Part shown: piece after piece, positions 8,198 to 16,438 of the stretch
How positions within the stretch are numbered: position 1 is the stretch's first letter
Layout of the letters: every line of letters begins with the position of its first letter
Made by a program: the position numbers and the translations under genes
Assembly (NCBI RefSeq): GCF_014650715.1
Contig: NZ_BMVM01000025.1
Location: 1 to 64,000, forward strand
Source: Streptomyces bluensis
Lineage (GTDB): Bacteria > Actinomycetota > Actinomycetes > Streptomycetales > Streptomycetaceae
Length of the DNA: 64,000 nucleotides
Direction of reading: 5' to 3'
Notes under the pieces: generated by a model
Told to the model about the DNA's origin: nothing
What the model saw: the letters and a program-made list of their open reading frames with translations, nothing else
Database searches by the model: none

Positions 8198-8992
8198 TTG
8201 ACACAACCGGCCATCGCGGAGGGGCTGTTGGCGTGGTCGCCCGACCGCGGTCTCACCCCCGCACCGGCGCAGGGCGGGCGGCTGCTCGTCGCGGACTCCT
8301 GGCTGCTGCGCGACGGACGGGTGCGCGGCTTCGACCGGCACCGTGAACGCTTTCTGCGCGCCTGCGGCGAGTGCGGCGCACCTCCCCTGCGGCGGCTCGT
8401 CGAGTTCTGGCACGACATGACCGCCGCGCTGCCGCGCACGGGGAAGTGGTTCCCCCGCGTCGAACTCGCCGCGGGCTCCCTGGAGTTGCGCCTGCTGCTG
8501 CGGCACGCGCCACCGCTTGGCACGGACGTACGGGTGTGGGCGGCGGGCCAGCCCGACCCGCGCACGGTGCCGCGCCGCAAGGGACCGGACCTGGACGCGC
8601 TGGCCCGGGTCCGCGGCCGGGCCGCCGGGGCGGACGCGGACGAGGCGGTGCTGATCGCGCCCTCCGGGGTGGTGCTGGAGGGCGCGACCTCCAGCCTGCT
8701 GTGGTGGGAGGACGACACTCTGTGCCTGCCGCCGCCGCGCCTGCCCGTCCTCCCCGGGGTGACCATGGCGCTCGTCCAGGAACGGGCCACACGCACCGGC
8801 ATCCGGGTCGCCCACCACGAGCGCACCCTGGCGGAGCTGGACGGCCGTGAGGTGTGGCTCGTCAACGCCCTCCACGGAATCCGTCCCGTGCGCGTCTGGA
8901 CCGGCCGCCCACTGACCGCCGGGCCCGCCGTGCACGCCCCGGAATGGCGACGGTGGCTGGACGACATGATGGAGCCGCTGCCGGACAACTGA
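8198..8992 (+). CDS. pabC: Class IV aminotransferase fold, 4-amino-4-deoxychorismate lyase-like
   Basis: A 264-residue PLP enzyme of the PabC/BCAT fold, started from TTG 8198 with GAAAGGAA close upstream. The Lys in RRKGPDLDAL is in the expected place for the PLP Schiff base. The block EAVLIAPSGVVLEGATSSLLW followed by LPVLPGVTM is typical of the family, and the cofactor phosphate loop is within it. The reaction is ADC to 4-aminobenzoate plus pyruvate, the second half of PABA supply begun by the fused gene at 1749. It is 11 nt after the monooxygenase gene and last in the operon. The alternative is a D-amino-acid or branched-chain aminotransferase, which the co-occurrence with PabAB makes unlikely. 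Confidence 0.82.
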   Translation: MTQPAIAEGLLAWSPDRGLTPAPAQGGRLLVADSWLLRDGRVRGFDRHRERFLRACGECGAPPLRRLVEFWHDMTAALPRTGKWFPRVELAAGSLELRLLLRHAPPLGTDVRVWAAGQPDPRTVPRRKGPDLDALARVRGRAAGADADEAVLIAPSGVVLEGATSSLLWWEDDTLCLPPPRLPVLPGVTMALVQERATRTGIRVAHHERTLAELDGREVWLVNALHGIRPVRVWTGRPLTAGPAVHAPEWRRWLDDMMEPLPDN

Positions 8993-9013
8993 CATCACGG
9001 GCGGGAAGAAGCA

Positions 9014-9052
9014 CCACGAAGAAACGCCACGAAGAATGCCCACGAAGAAGCG
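9014..9052. repeat. Three tandem 13-bp units (CCACGAAGAA core)
   Basis: The 10-mer CCACGAAGAA occurs at 9014-9023, 9027-9036 and 9040-9049, each followed by three variable bases, so the period is exactly 13 bp. It lies between the stop of the PabC-like gene and the terminator hairpin. No open reading frame of note uses it. Confidence 0.7.
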
Positions 9053-9079
9053 CCGGGCCGAATGCGATACGGCCCGGCG
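9051..9079. terminator. Bidirectional terminator between convergent genes
   Basis: CGCCGGGCCG (9051-9060) and CGGCCCGGCG (9070-9079) form a perfect 10-bp stem with a 9-nt loop. It follows the aminobenzoate operon and precedes the 3' end of the convergent AhpD-like gene. A mildly AT-rich stretch follows on the plus strand. Confidence 0.75.
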
Positions 9080-9156
9080 TGATCAAACGTTCCCGGATAT
9101 GACAGAATTCCCCGACCGGAGATTTCTTCCGGGGAATTATCTCGCTCTTCCGACGG

Positions 9157-9648
9157 TCAGTCCTTCTTTGGAACGGGCTGGTAGGCGCCCGGCACCATCC
9201 GCGTGGCGATCGCGATCCGGTTGTACGCGTTGATGACGGTGGCCGCCCAGATCAGCGCCGCGATCTGCTCCTCGTCGAACACCTCCGCGGCCTCCGCGTA
9301 CACGGCGTCCGGGACGTGCCCGTCGTGCACCAGCGTCACTGCCTCGGTCAACGCCAGCGCGGCGCGCTCCCGCGCGCTGAAGAACGGAGTCTCCCGCCAG
9401 GCGTTCAGGGCGTAGATCCGCTGCTCGGTCTCGCCCTGGGCGCGGGCGTCCTTGGTATGCATGTCGAGACAGAACGCACAGCCGTTGATCTGCGACGCGC
9501 GAATCCTGATCAGTTCCAGGATCTCCGACTCGACCTTCGCGTCCTGGGCCGCGGAAACAGCTGCGGCATGCAGGGAGCCCATTGCTCCGGACACCTGGGG
9601 GGTGATTTTCTTCAGGGCCACGCGGGATACGGAATCACTGTTGGTCAT
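9157..9648 (-). CDS. Carboxymuconolactone decarboxylase / AhpD-like protein
   Basis: A 163-residue all-helical protein of the CMD/AhpD family. It carries the redox motif CAFC (Cys 57 and Cys 60) followed by DMHTKDA (His 64), the arrangement of AhpD-type peroxidase partners, which use the two Cys and His in alkylhydroperoxide reduction. There is no signal peptide. It is convergent with the aminobenzoate operon and divergent from the L,D-transpeptidase gene. A protective role against peroxide or reactive nitroso/quinone intermediates of the neighbouring pathway is possible but unproven. The start is ATG 9648, which lacks a purine-rich ribosome site; see the promoter entry for a leaderless explanation. 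Confidence 0.88.
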   Translation of the reverse strand: MTNSDSVSRVALKKITPQVSGAMGSLHAAAVSAAQDAKVESEILELIRIRASQINGCAFCLDMHTKDARAQGETEQRIYALNAWRETPFFSARERAALALTEAVTLVHDGHVPDAVYAEAAEVFDEEQIAALIWAATVINAYNRIAIATRMVPGAYQPVPKKD

Positions 9649-9654
9649 GAGGAG

Positions 9655-9683
9655 ACTCTATCTCCGCAATGTTGTTCCGGAAC
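9655..9683 (-). promoter_or_regulatory. Candidate leaderless promoter and palindrome upstream of the AhpD-like gene
   Basis: On the minus strand the hexamer TAGAGT ends six bases before the ATG at 9648, the spacing expected when transcription starts at the start codon. The minus strand between them is CTCCTC, which is not a ribosome site. The perfect 10-bp palindrome GTTCCGGAAC (9674-9683) falls at the -35 position and could be a regulator site. Confidence 0.4.
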
Positions 9684-9827
9684 GGAAAAACCAGCGAATT
9701 ACCGCAGTGTGATCCACGCGACCGGGTAACCGTTCCGTCTCGGCGTGACCCGTCGCGCAACCTTCTCCGCCCAACGCGTGTCCCAACAAGCAGAATCCGC
9801 GAGCAGCACGCACAGGGAGGGCCTGCC

Positions 9828-10523
9828 ATGGGGGACATGGGGAGACGCGGCGCGGTCGCACTCGGGATCACCGGACTGGTGGCACCGCTCACTCTCGCAC
9901 TGGGTACCGCGCCCGCGCAGGCGGCGAGTTGTACCACGTCGACCGGTCCGTATCAGAAGCAGGTCGAGAAGTTCCTCGGCCGGCCCGTCGACGGCAGGCA
10001 GTCCGCCGCCGACTGCACGGCGATCAAGGCGTTCCAGACCAAGCACGGCATCACGCCGAACATCGGCTACGCGGGCCCCATCACCTGGGGCGTCATGGAC
10101 CTCATGCTCAAGCAGAAGGCCGTGGGCGACAAACCCAACAAGAACGGCACGTGCCCCGTCAACAAGGGCCGCATCGCCTGCGTCAACCTCACGCTCCAAC
10201 TCAGCTGGATCCAGGACGGCGACAAGCTCGTGTACGGACCGGTGCCGGTGCGCACCGGCCGTGACGGCTACGAGACCCGCACCGGGCTGAAGAAGATCTA
10301 CTGGCGGCACATCGACCATGTCTCGTCCATCTACGACGTGCCCATGCCCTACAGCCAGTTCTTCGACGGCGGCCAGGCCTTCCACTCGGCCGGCGTGAGC
10401 ATGTGGAACCCACCCGGCTCGCACGGCTGCGTCAACATGACCAAGACCGACGCCAAGAAGTACTGGTCGCTGCTGAAGAAGGGCGACGACGTCTACGTGT
10501 ACGGCCGCAAGCCGGGCACCTGA
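9828..10523 (+). CDS. Secreted L,D-transpeptidase family protein with peptidoglycan-binding domain
   Basis: A 231-residue exported protein. Residues 1-33 form a signal peptide (RR, hydrophobic core, APAQA-A cleavage site). Residues about 34-95 resemble a PG-binding helical domain, with Cys 35 and Cys 63 possibly paired. The C-terminal YkuD-type catalytic domain ends with SHGCVNM, the nucleophile Cys being at 201 and His 199 two residues before it; His 186 lies upstream. It should form 3-3 crosslinks or attach proteins to peptidoglycan outside the membrane. ATG 9828 has AGGGAGG 7 nt upstream; ATG 9837 is a weaker alternative. The gene is monocistronic, ending at a hairpin. Confidence 0.88.
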   Translation: MGDMGRRGAVALGITGLVAPLTLALGTAPAQAASCTTSTGPYQKQVEKFLGRPVDGRQSAADCTAIKAFQTKHGITPNIGYAGPITWGVMDLMLKQKAVGDKPNKNGTCPVNKGRIACVNLTLQLSWIQDGDKLVYGPVPVRTGRDGYETRTGLKKIYWRHIDHVSSIYDVPMPYSQFFDGGQAFHSAGVSMWNPPGSHGCVNMTKTDAKKYWSLLKKGDDVYVYGRKPGT

Positions 10524-10530
10524 CGCGGTG

Positions 10531-10553
10531 CGGGCACCCGGCTCGCGTGCCCG
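10531..10553. terminator. Hairpin between convergent genes
   Basis: CGGGCAC (10531-10537) pairs with GTGCCCG (10547-10553) over a 9-nt loop. It fills the short gap between the L,D-transpeptidase stop and the stop of the minus-strand dehydrogenase gene, so it can serve both directions. Confidence 0.6.
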
Positions 10554-11756
10554 TCACGCCTCGGGCGCGTCCCCGAAGTCGGGGATCTCCAGCCTCGCTC
10601 CGCCCTGCTGCGCGGACTCGTGGGCGATGATGCCCGGCAGGGTGTAGCGGGCTGCCACCCAGGCGTTCACGGACGGCAGCGTCCGGGTGTTGACCGCGGT
10701 CACGAAGTCGTCGACCAGGAAGTGATGGCTGCCCTCGTGCCCGTTGTGCAGGTGGTCGAACTCCCGTGGCAGGCGCGAGCGGTCGTGCACGGGAGCCGAC
10801 CCGGAGGTGAAGGCGGCCCGGAGGTCCGGCGCGATGTGCTGGAGTGACGGGTCGTCAGGGGACAGGGTGGGCTTGGGCTCCAGCAGCTCGCTGATGTCCT
10901 TCACCCCCGTCTTGTCCTGCCACAGGGCCACCGTGGCGAGCTGCTCCATGCTGGCGTCCGTCCCGAAGAACCGGAAACGCGACTCCCGTATGTGCGAGGG
11001 ATAGCCGACACGCCGGAACTCGTTCGTACGGAAGGAGCCGCCTCCCGCCACCTCGAACAGCGCGGTGGCGTTGGAGAAGTCGTTCCCGAACTGGCTGACG
11101 CCCTTGTCGAAGACACCGTCGCCGCGCCCGTCGACCACACCGATCGCGGACACGCTCACCGCGTGCGTCTGCCAGGCCCCGAGTACCCCGCCCACCGAGT
11201 GCGTCGGGTACAGCAGCGGCGGATAGCTGGCGGTCGCCTTCCAGTTCTCGCCGCCGCTGTACTGGTACGCCTCGTAGAACCCGAGGTCCATGTCGTGCAC
11301 ATAGTCGCCCTCGGCGTAGAAGATCCGGCCGAAGGCGCCCTGGGCGATCTGGTTGCGGGCATGGACGGTCGCCGGGTTGTACTGACTGGTCTCACCCATC
11401 ATGTACGTCAGCCCGGTCGCCTTGACCGCGTCGATGATCGCCGCGATCTCCTCCGTGGTGACGGCCATGGGGACGGCGGAGTAGACGTGCTTGCCGGCGC
11501 TCAGGCCCTGGACGACCAGCGGGCCGTGCGTCCAGCGCTGGGTGAAGATCGCGACCGCGTCGACCGCGTCCGACTCCAGCATGGCCTCGTACGACGGGAA
11601 GGTGCCCGTGAGGCCTTCGGAGGCGGCGAGCTGCTCGGCCCGGTCGGGGAGCAGATCGGTGACGTACAGGTCGCTGACGCCGGGGTGGGCCAGGAACAGT
11701 TTGGCGAACTGGCCCGAGAACTGTCCGGCGCCGACGATGCCGAGGGAGAACGTCAT
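10554..11756 (-). CDS. Gfo/Idh/MocA family sugar oxidoreductase
   Basis: A 400-residue cytosolic NAD(P)-dependent dehydrogenase. The Rossmann start is SLGIVGAGQFSGQFAK, and the nucleotide-domain motif GKHVYSAVPMAVT corresponds to the family's EKP-type region. Here the usual EKP Lys is replaced (SAVPM), which is atypical and may alter substrate or mean a non-standard catalytic Lys. The C-terminal domain holds His-rich loops (HNGHEGSHH). It is last in the minus-strand ABC operon, 29 nt after the solute-binding protein gene, so it probably oxidises or epimerises the imported sugar or polyol. ATG 11756 is preferred; the longer frame upstream runs into the binding-protein gene. Confidence 0.82.
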   Translation of the reverse strand: MTFSLGIVGAGQFSGQFAKLFLAHPGVSDLYVTDLLPDRAEQLAASEGLTGTFPSYEAMLESDAVDAVAIFTQRWTHGPLVVQGLSAGKHVYSAVPMAVTTEEIAAIIDAVKATGLTYMMGETSQYNPATVHARNQIAQGAFGRIFYAEGDYVHDMDLGFYEAYQYSGGENWKATASYPPLLYPTHSVGGVLGAWQTHAVSVSAIGVVDGRGDGVFDKGVSQFGNDFSNATALFEVAGGGSFRTNEFRRVGYPSHIRESRFRFFGTDASMEQLATVALWQDKTGVKDISELLEPKPTLSPDDPSLQHIAPDLRAAFTSGSAPVHDRSRLPREFDHLHNGHEGSHHFLVDDFVTAVNTRTLPSVNAWVAARYTLPGIIAHESAQQGGARLEIPDFGDAPEA

Positions 11757-11785
11757 GTAAGGCGTGCCCTTCACTGGTCGAGAGA

Positions 11786-13129
11786 TCACTGCGAGAGGAT
11801 CAGGTTGATCTGTTCGTTCGTCTGGTCGAGGCTGCTCACGGGTTTTCCGTTGCCGTAGATGTCCTCCATCGCGGGCGCCATGAGCGCCGTCATGTCCGCC
11901 GAGTAGCTGGCGATCGGATACGAGAAGGTCCTGAAGTGCTTCTTGTCGGCGACGGGTTCGGTGAAGGCCGAGACGTCGACGCCCTTCTTCTCGTAGGCGG
12001 CGACGGCGGCCTCGGTCCCGGCCCGGGTGGCGGGAAAGACGACCCCGTGACTGCCGACCACGGTCTGGCATGCGTCCGAGGCCAGATACGCCACCCACTT
12101 GCGGGCGCCCTCCTTGTTCCTGGCGGCCTTGGTGATGGAGTCGGCGAGACCGTTCATCATGGTGGCGCGCCGGCCGGTCGGGCCGACGGGCGTGAGCGCG
12201 GTCCTGATGTCCTTGCCCTTGAAGCCCGCGTAGGTGGAGATCATCCAGGCGCCGTCGAAGGCGGCGGCGGCCTTTCCGGCGGCGACCTGCGTGTTCGCCT
12301 GGTTGGACTGGATGTTGTAGTCGGAGAGGGGAGCCATGTAGCCCTTCTTCGCCAGACCGAAGTACCACTGGATGACGGACTGGAAGGTCTCGCTGTCGTA
12401 CTGGTACTTCGTGCCCCAGCGCGGCTTGTCCAGGTAGCTCCACCCGGCGGAGGCGGCGAAGTTGCTCCACTGGGTCTGGCCGTCGCCGAAGCCGCCACCG
12501 TTGCTGGCCAGGCCGTACACCTTGACGTTGTTCTTGTCGAAGCCCGGCTCGTCGCCGCGCTTGCCGTTCCTGTCGATCGTGAGGTGGGCGATGGCCTTCT
12601 CGAAGGTGCCGCCGTCCTCCGGGTTCCAGGACAGGTTGCCCAGTCGATCGGCGGTGAGCCCGGCGTCCTTCACCATCGTCTCGTTGTGGAAGAGCGCGAC
12701 CGTGTCCCAGTCCTTGGGGGCGCCGTAGCGGTGGCCGTCCTTGCCGATCCAGTTGGCGGCGAGGCCCGGCTGGTAGTCGGAGTCCTTGATGCCCAGGTCG
12801 TCCAGTGGCTCCAGCACCTTCAGATCGACGAACTGGCCGAAGTTCTGGATGTGGTCGGTGAACACGTCCGGCTGGGTGCCCGCGATGAAGCCGGCCGTCA
12901 GCTTGGTCCAGTAGTCGCCCCAGCCCAGCTGGGTGATCTTGACCCTCAGCCCGGGGTTCTCCTGCTCGAACCCCTTGGCACAGGCCTGGTAGGCGGGCAG
13001 CTGGTTGGCGTCCCAGAGCCAGTACGTCACCGTGTTCGCGGACGCCCCCGTCGAGTCACCCTGCGCACAACCGGTCACCAGGGACAGTGTCAGCGCTCCG
13101 GCCAGCGCGGTCAGCGTACGACGTCGCAT
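11786..13129 (-). CDS. Sugar ABC transporter substrate-binding lipoprotein
   Basis: A 447-residue family 1 extracellular solute-binding protein. The N-terminus MRRRTLTALAG leads to a hydrophobic segment and a lipobox LVTGC, with Cys 21 the lipidated residue. The body has the usual mix of a periplasmic-binding fold rich in Trp and Asp. It shows the fingerprints GTQPDVFTDH and a late ATMMNGLADSITKAARNKEGARKW region typical of the MalE/UgpB group. It sits just downstream of two permease genes and feeds them. No ATPase gene is present, so energy probably comes from a shared MsiK-type ATPase encoded elsewhere, as is known in Streptomyces. Confidence 0.92.
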   Translation of the reverse strand: MRRRTLTALAGALTLSLVTGCAQGDSTGASANTVTYWLWDANQLPAYQACAKGFEQENPGLRVKITQLGWGDYWTKLTAGFIAGTQPDVFTDHIQNFGQFVDLKVLEPLDDLGIKDSDYQPGLAANWIGKDGHRYGAPKDWDTVALFHNETMVKDAGLTADRLGNLSWNPEDGGTFEKAIAHLTIDRNGKRGDEPGFDKNNVKVYGLASNGGGFGDGQTQWSNFAASAGWSYLDKPRWGTKYQYDSETFQSVIQWYFGLAKKGYMAPLSDYNIQSNQANTQVAAGKAAAAFDGAWMISTYAGFKGKDIRTALTPVGPTGRRATMMNGLADSITKAARNKEGARKWVAYLASDACQTVVGSHGVVFPATRAGTEAAVAAYEKKGVDVSAFTEPVADKKHFRTFSYPIASYSADMTALMAPAMEDIYGNGKPVSSLDQTNEQINLILSQ

Positions 13130-13139
13130 CAGTTCTCCC

Positions 13140-14069
13140 TCACTTGATCCCGGTGAAGCCGATGGAGCTGACGATGCGGCGGGCGAAGCAGGCGAAGAGC
13201 ACCAGCATCGGCAGCGCGGCGATGAGCGTCGCGGCCGTGAGCCCCGACCAGTCGACGCCGGCCGCCGGGGTCTGCGCCCGGAAGATCGCCAGCGCCACGG
13301 TCAGCACACGCGAGCTGTCGCTGTAGGAGACCATCAGCGGCCAGAAGTAGTCGTTCCATGCGGTGATGTACGTCAGCACGGACAGCGTGATGATCGGGGT
13401 GGACGCCATCGGCAGGACCACCCGGAAGAAGATCTTGACCTTCCCGGCGCCGTCCAGCAGCGCCGCCTCCTCGACCTCCCGGGGGATGTTCATGAAGAAC
13501 TGCCGCAGGAAGAACACCGCGAACGGGGTCATGAACAGGCTGGGAAGCGCGATGCCGAGCAGCGTGTCCACCAGGTGCAGTTGCTTGATGAGTACGAAGT
13601 TCGGCAGCAGTGTGAAGATGGTCGGCACCATCAGCCCCGCCAGGAACAGGCCGAACACCGTGTCCCGGCCGCGCCAGTTGAGCCGTGCGAAGGCGTACGC
13701 GGCCATCGCCGAGAAGAAGATCTGGCATCCGGCGATCAGAGTCGAGACGATCACCGAGTTGAGCAGATAGCGCCAGAAGCGGAGCCCGCCGCCCGCGCCA
13801 CCCTGCGCGACCACTTCCTCGGCCGACTGCAGACCGAGGGCGCGCTCGAAGCCGGTGCCGGTGAGGTCGACCGGCAGCGGGTTGGTGGGGTCGGCTCTCA
13901 GGCCCGCATTGGTGGACAGCGCGGTGCGCAGGATCCAGTAGAACGGCAGCAGGGTGATGAGGACGATCAGCCCCATCACGGCCCAGGCGGCGACCCGCCC
14001 GAGGGAGAACCTGCGCCTGACGGGCCGTACGGCCGGCGGTGTTGTTGTCGTGGCGGTCACGGCAGCCAT
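13140..14069 (-). CDS. Sugar ABC transporter permease (MalG type)
   Basis: A 309-residue inner-membrane permease with about six transmembrane segments: a first segment at the N-terminus after a basic stretch, then a large extracellular loop and five further segments. The cytosolic EAA loop that contacts the ATPase reads EEAALLDGAGKVKIFFRVVLP, matching the MalG group. It is 18 nt after the partner permease gene and 10 nt before the binding-protein gene, so the three form one transport unit. Confidence 0.93.
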   Translation of the reverse strand: MAAVTATTTTPPAVRPVRRRFSLGRVAAWAVMGLIVLITLLPFYWILRTALSTNAGLRADPTNPLPVDLTGTGFERALGLQSAEEVVAQGGAGGGLRFWRYLLNSVIVSTLIAGCQIFFSAMAAYAFARLNWRGRDTVFGLFLAGLMVPTIFTLLPNFVLIKQLHLVDTLLGIALPSLFMTPFAVFFLRQFFMNIPREVEEAALLDGAGKVKIFFRVVLPMASTPIITLSVLTYITAWNDYFWPLMVSYSDSSRVLTVALAIFRAQTPAAGVDWSGLTAATLIAALPMLVLFACFARRIVSSIGFTGIK

Positions 14070-14087
14070 GTCGGTGTCTCCCTTCCC

Positions 14088-15008
14088 TCAGCCGAGGTCG
14101 GTCTGGCCGGCCCGGGTGAGCCGGTACTGCAGGACGGTGATCGCGCTGAGCACGACCAGCAGCGCGACGGACATCGCCGAGGCGTAGCCGAACTGGAAGC
14201 GGCCGAAGGCGGATCCGTAGATGTAGTACTGGAGCACGTTGGTCGCGTTCGCGGGACCGCCCGCGGTGGTGACCGCGATGGTGTCGAACACCTGGAACGA
14301 CCCGATCACGGTCATGATCAGCACGACCGCGAGCACCGGCCGCAGCAGCGGCATGGTGATCCGCCAGAACATCCGCCACTCGCTCGCGCCGTCGACCTTG
14401 GCCGCCTCGTACATGCCGTTCGGGATCGCCTGGAGCCCCGCGAAGAGCAGGAGGGCGGTGTAGCCGACGTGACGCCAGACGTTGATCAGGGCGATGGTGG
14501 GGATCGCCCAGGTCTCGTCGGCGAGGAAGGGGACACGGTCGAGTCCGACGGCGCTGATGATCTCGTTGCCGATACCGAGCTGGGTGTCGAGGATCCACAG
14601 CCAGACCAGACCGGCGACGACGTTCGACATCAGATACGGGGTGAGCACGATGCCCCGCAGCACGGCCGACTGGGTGAGCCGCTGGAGGAGGACGGCGATG
14701 GCGAGCGCCGACACCGTCTGGATGCCGATGTTGATGACGACGTACTCGACGGTGACCTTCAACGAGTCCCAGAAGATGGGGTCGTTGACCATGCGGACGT
14801 AGTTGTCGAGACCCACCCACTCCGCCGGGGTCAGCAGGTTGAAGCGGGTGAAGCTCAGATAGACGCCGCGGAGCGTCGGCCAGAGCAGGAACACCAGGAA
14901 GCCCAGCATCGCCGGAGCGACGAAGACGGCCGCGAGGGCGCCGTCACCGCCGGGGCGGGCCTTCGCCCTCAGGAGGCGTGATGGTGGACTGCTGGAGGCG
15001 ACGGTCAT
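14088..15008 (-). CDS. Sugar ABC transporter permease (MalF type)
   Basis: A 306-residue permease with six predicted membrane segments. The N-terminal helix contains a typical PAMLGFLVFLLWPTL run, followed by YLSFTRFNLLTPAEWVGLDNY, a strong fingerprint of MalF/UgpA proteins. The EAA loop is YEAAKVDGASEWRMFWRITMP. It is the first gene of the minus-strand operon, 175 nt from the divergent ROK regulator, so its promoter lies in 15009-15183. Confidence 0.93.
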   Translation of the reverse strand: MTVASSSPPSRLLRAKARPGGDGALAAVFVAPAMLGFLVFLLWPTLRGVYLSFTRFNLLTPAEWVGLDNYVRMVNDPIFWDSLKVTVEYVVINIGIQTVSALAIAVLLQRLTQSAVLRGIVLTPYLMSNVVAGLVWLWILDTQLGIGNEIISAVGLDRVPFLADETWAIPTIALINVWRHVGYTALLLFAGLQAIPNGMYEAAKVDGASEWRMFWRITMPLLRPVLAVVLIMTVIGSFQVFDTIAVTTAGGPANATNVLQYYIYGSAFGRFQFGYASAMSVALLVVLSAITVLQYRLTRAGQTDLG

Positions 15009-15121
15009 CGGGGGGCTCCCTCATCGGCGGCTCGTCCTCAGGCCACTTACTTTTGAGGCGGAATAATTCTGGCGTCAAGAGTCCTGCGGACACCTTTTCG
15101 CCAGCGGTGATCGCGACATAG

Positions 15122-15144
15122 ACTGCGGTCGTTACTTCCGCAGT
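15122..15144. promoter_or_regulatory. Inverted repeat ACTGCGG-N9-CCGCAGT, candidate ROK operator
   Basis: Perfect 7-bp arms (15122-15128 and 15138-15144) separated by TCGTTACTT, 40 nt before the ROK start and within the divergent promoter region of the sugar transporter. ROK repressors usually control their own divergent neighbours, so this is a reasonable operator, but I did not find a second copy. Confidence 0.45.
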
Positions 15145-15183
15145 GAAAGAAACCTGGGAAGAGGTTGGGAGAGTCGGACGTCC

Positions 15184-16359
15184 ATGACCACACGGACCGC
15201 CAGTTGGCTGCCGCTCAGCACGGGTGAACGCGCGGTGGCGCTTGAGGTGCTCGTGCACGGCCCGCTGTCCCGCGCCGAGATCGCCCGGCGGCTCAGTCTC
15301 TCGGCGGGAAGCCTCACCCGGCTGACCAAACCGCTGCTCGAATCGGGCCTCCTCGTCGAGGTTCCCGAGGGCGCCGCGCTCGCCGGGGTGCGGCAGGGGC
15401 GCCCCTCTCAGCCCCTCGACATCGTCGCCGAGTCCCGCTCCTTCGTGGGCTTCAAGATCACCGAGGACATGGTGTACGGCGTCGTCACCACGCTCCGCAG
15501 TGAGATCGTCGCCCGCCACGACCGCCCGCTCACCACGCACGACCCGGACCGCGTCGCCGACCAGCTGGGCGAGATGATCGCCGAGCTGGCCCGCGCGCAC
15601 CACGGTCTCGCCGGCGTCGGCATCGGGGTGGGCGGTCTCGTCCGGGACAGCGCCGTGGTCGGGGAGTCTCCCTTCCTGTCGTGGCGGAACGTACGCCTGG
15701 CCGAACTCGTCGAGGAGCGGACCGGGCTGCCGGTCGTCGTCGAGAACGACGTCGGCGGGCTCGTCGAGTCCGAGATCTGGTTCGGCGGCGGGCGCGGACT
15801 GGAGCGTTTCGTCGTCCTCACGATCGGCGCGGGCATCGGCTACGGACTCGTCCTGGGCGGCAGAAGGGTGCCCTGCGCCGAGGAGGACCGCGAGTTCGGC
15901 CGCCACTGGATCGTCAACCCCAACGGCCCGCTCACCCCCGAAGGCGCACGCGGCAGCGCTGTCTCCCTGCTGACCATTCCCAGCATCCGCTACCAGATCC
16001 GGGCCGCCACCGGCCGTGACCTGACGTACGAGGAGATCCTCGATGCCGCCGCCGCGGGCGAGCCCATGCCCGCACGCGTCATCGACGAGGCGGCGCGCGC
16101 CCTGGGCACGCTGGTGGCCCAGATCTCCAACTTCGTCATGCCCCAGAAGATCGTGCTCGCCGGGGAGGGCGTCGGTCTGATCGACGTGGCCGGCGACGCG
16201 GTGTGGGAGACCATTCGTGCCCACCGTCACCCGCTCGCCGAACCGGTACCCCTGGAGACCAAGGTGTCGGACTTCCACGACTGGGCGCGCGGAGCCGCGG
16301 TGCTGGCGATCCAGGTCCTGGTGCTCGGCACGGCCCAGGGCGGTGCGAACGCGGAGTGA
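15184..16359 (+). CDS. ROK family transcriptional regulator
   Basis: A 391-residue regulator with an N-terminal winged helix (LSRAEIARRLSLSAGSLTRLTKPLLESGLL, about 28-57 in this protein) and a C-terminal ROK sugar-kinase-like domain. The latter has an ATP-loop-like VGIGVGGLV, ENDVGGLVESE, and LTIGAGIGYGLVL, but the usual zinc-binding HxCxxCxxxGC motif is not obvious. It is divergent from the ABC operon at 10554-15008 and probably represses it until a sugar or sugar-phosphate binds. It carries only one helix-turn-helix. The start is ATG 15184 after GGTTGGGAGAG. Confidence 0.9.
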   Translation: MTTRTASWLPLSTGERAVALEVLVHGPLSRAEIARRLSLSAGSLTRLTKPLLESGLLVEVPEGAALAGVRQGRPSQPLDIVAESRSFVGFKITEDMVYGVVTTLRSEIVARHDRPLTTHDPDRVADQLGEMIAELARAHHGLAGVGIGVGGLVRDSAVVGESPFLSWRNVRLAELVEERTGLPVVVENDVGGLVESEIWFGGGRGLERFVVLTIGAGIGYGLVLGGRRVPCAEEDREFGRHWIVNPNGPLTPEGARGSAVSLLTIPSIRYQIRAATGRDLTYEEILDAAAAGEPMPARVIDEAARALGTLVAQISNFVMPQKIVLAGEGVGLIDVAGDAVWETIRAHRHPLAEPVPLETKVSDFHDWARGAAVLAIQVLVLGTAQGGANAE

Positions 16360-16438
16360 GCAGCTTCACGTTCCGTAATGCCCGAAGCGTCGGCTTTACT
16401 CACACCGGCTTCACGTGTGACCACGTATGGTTCACGGC

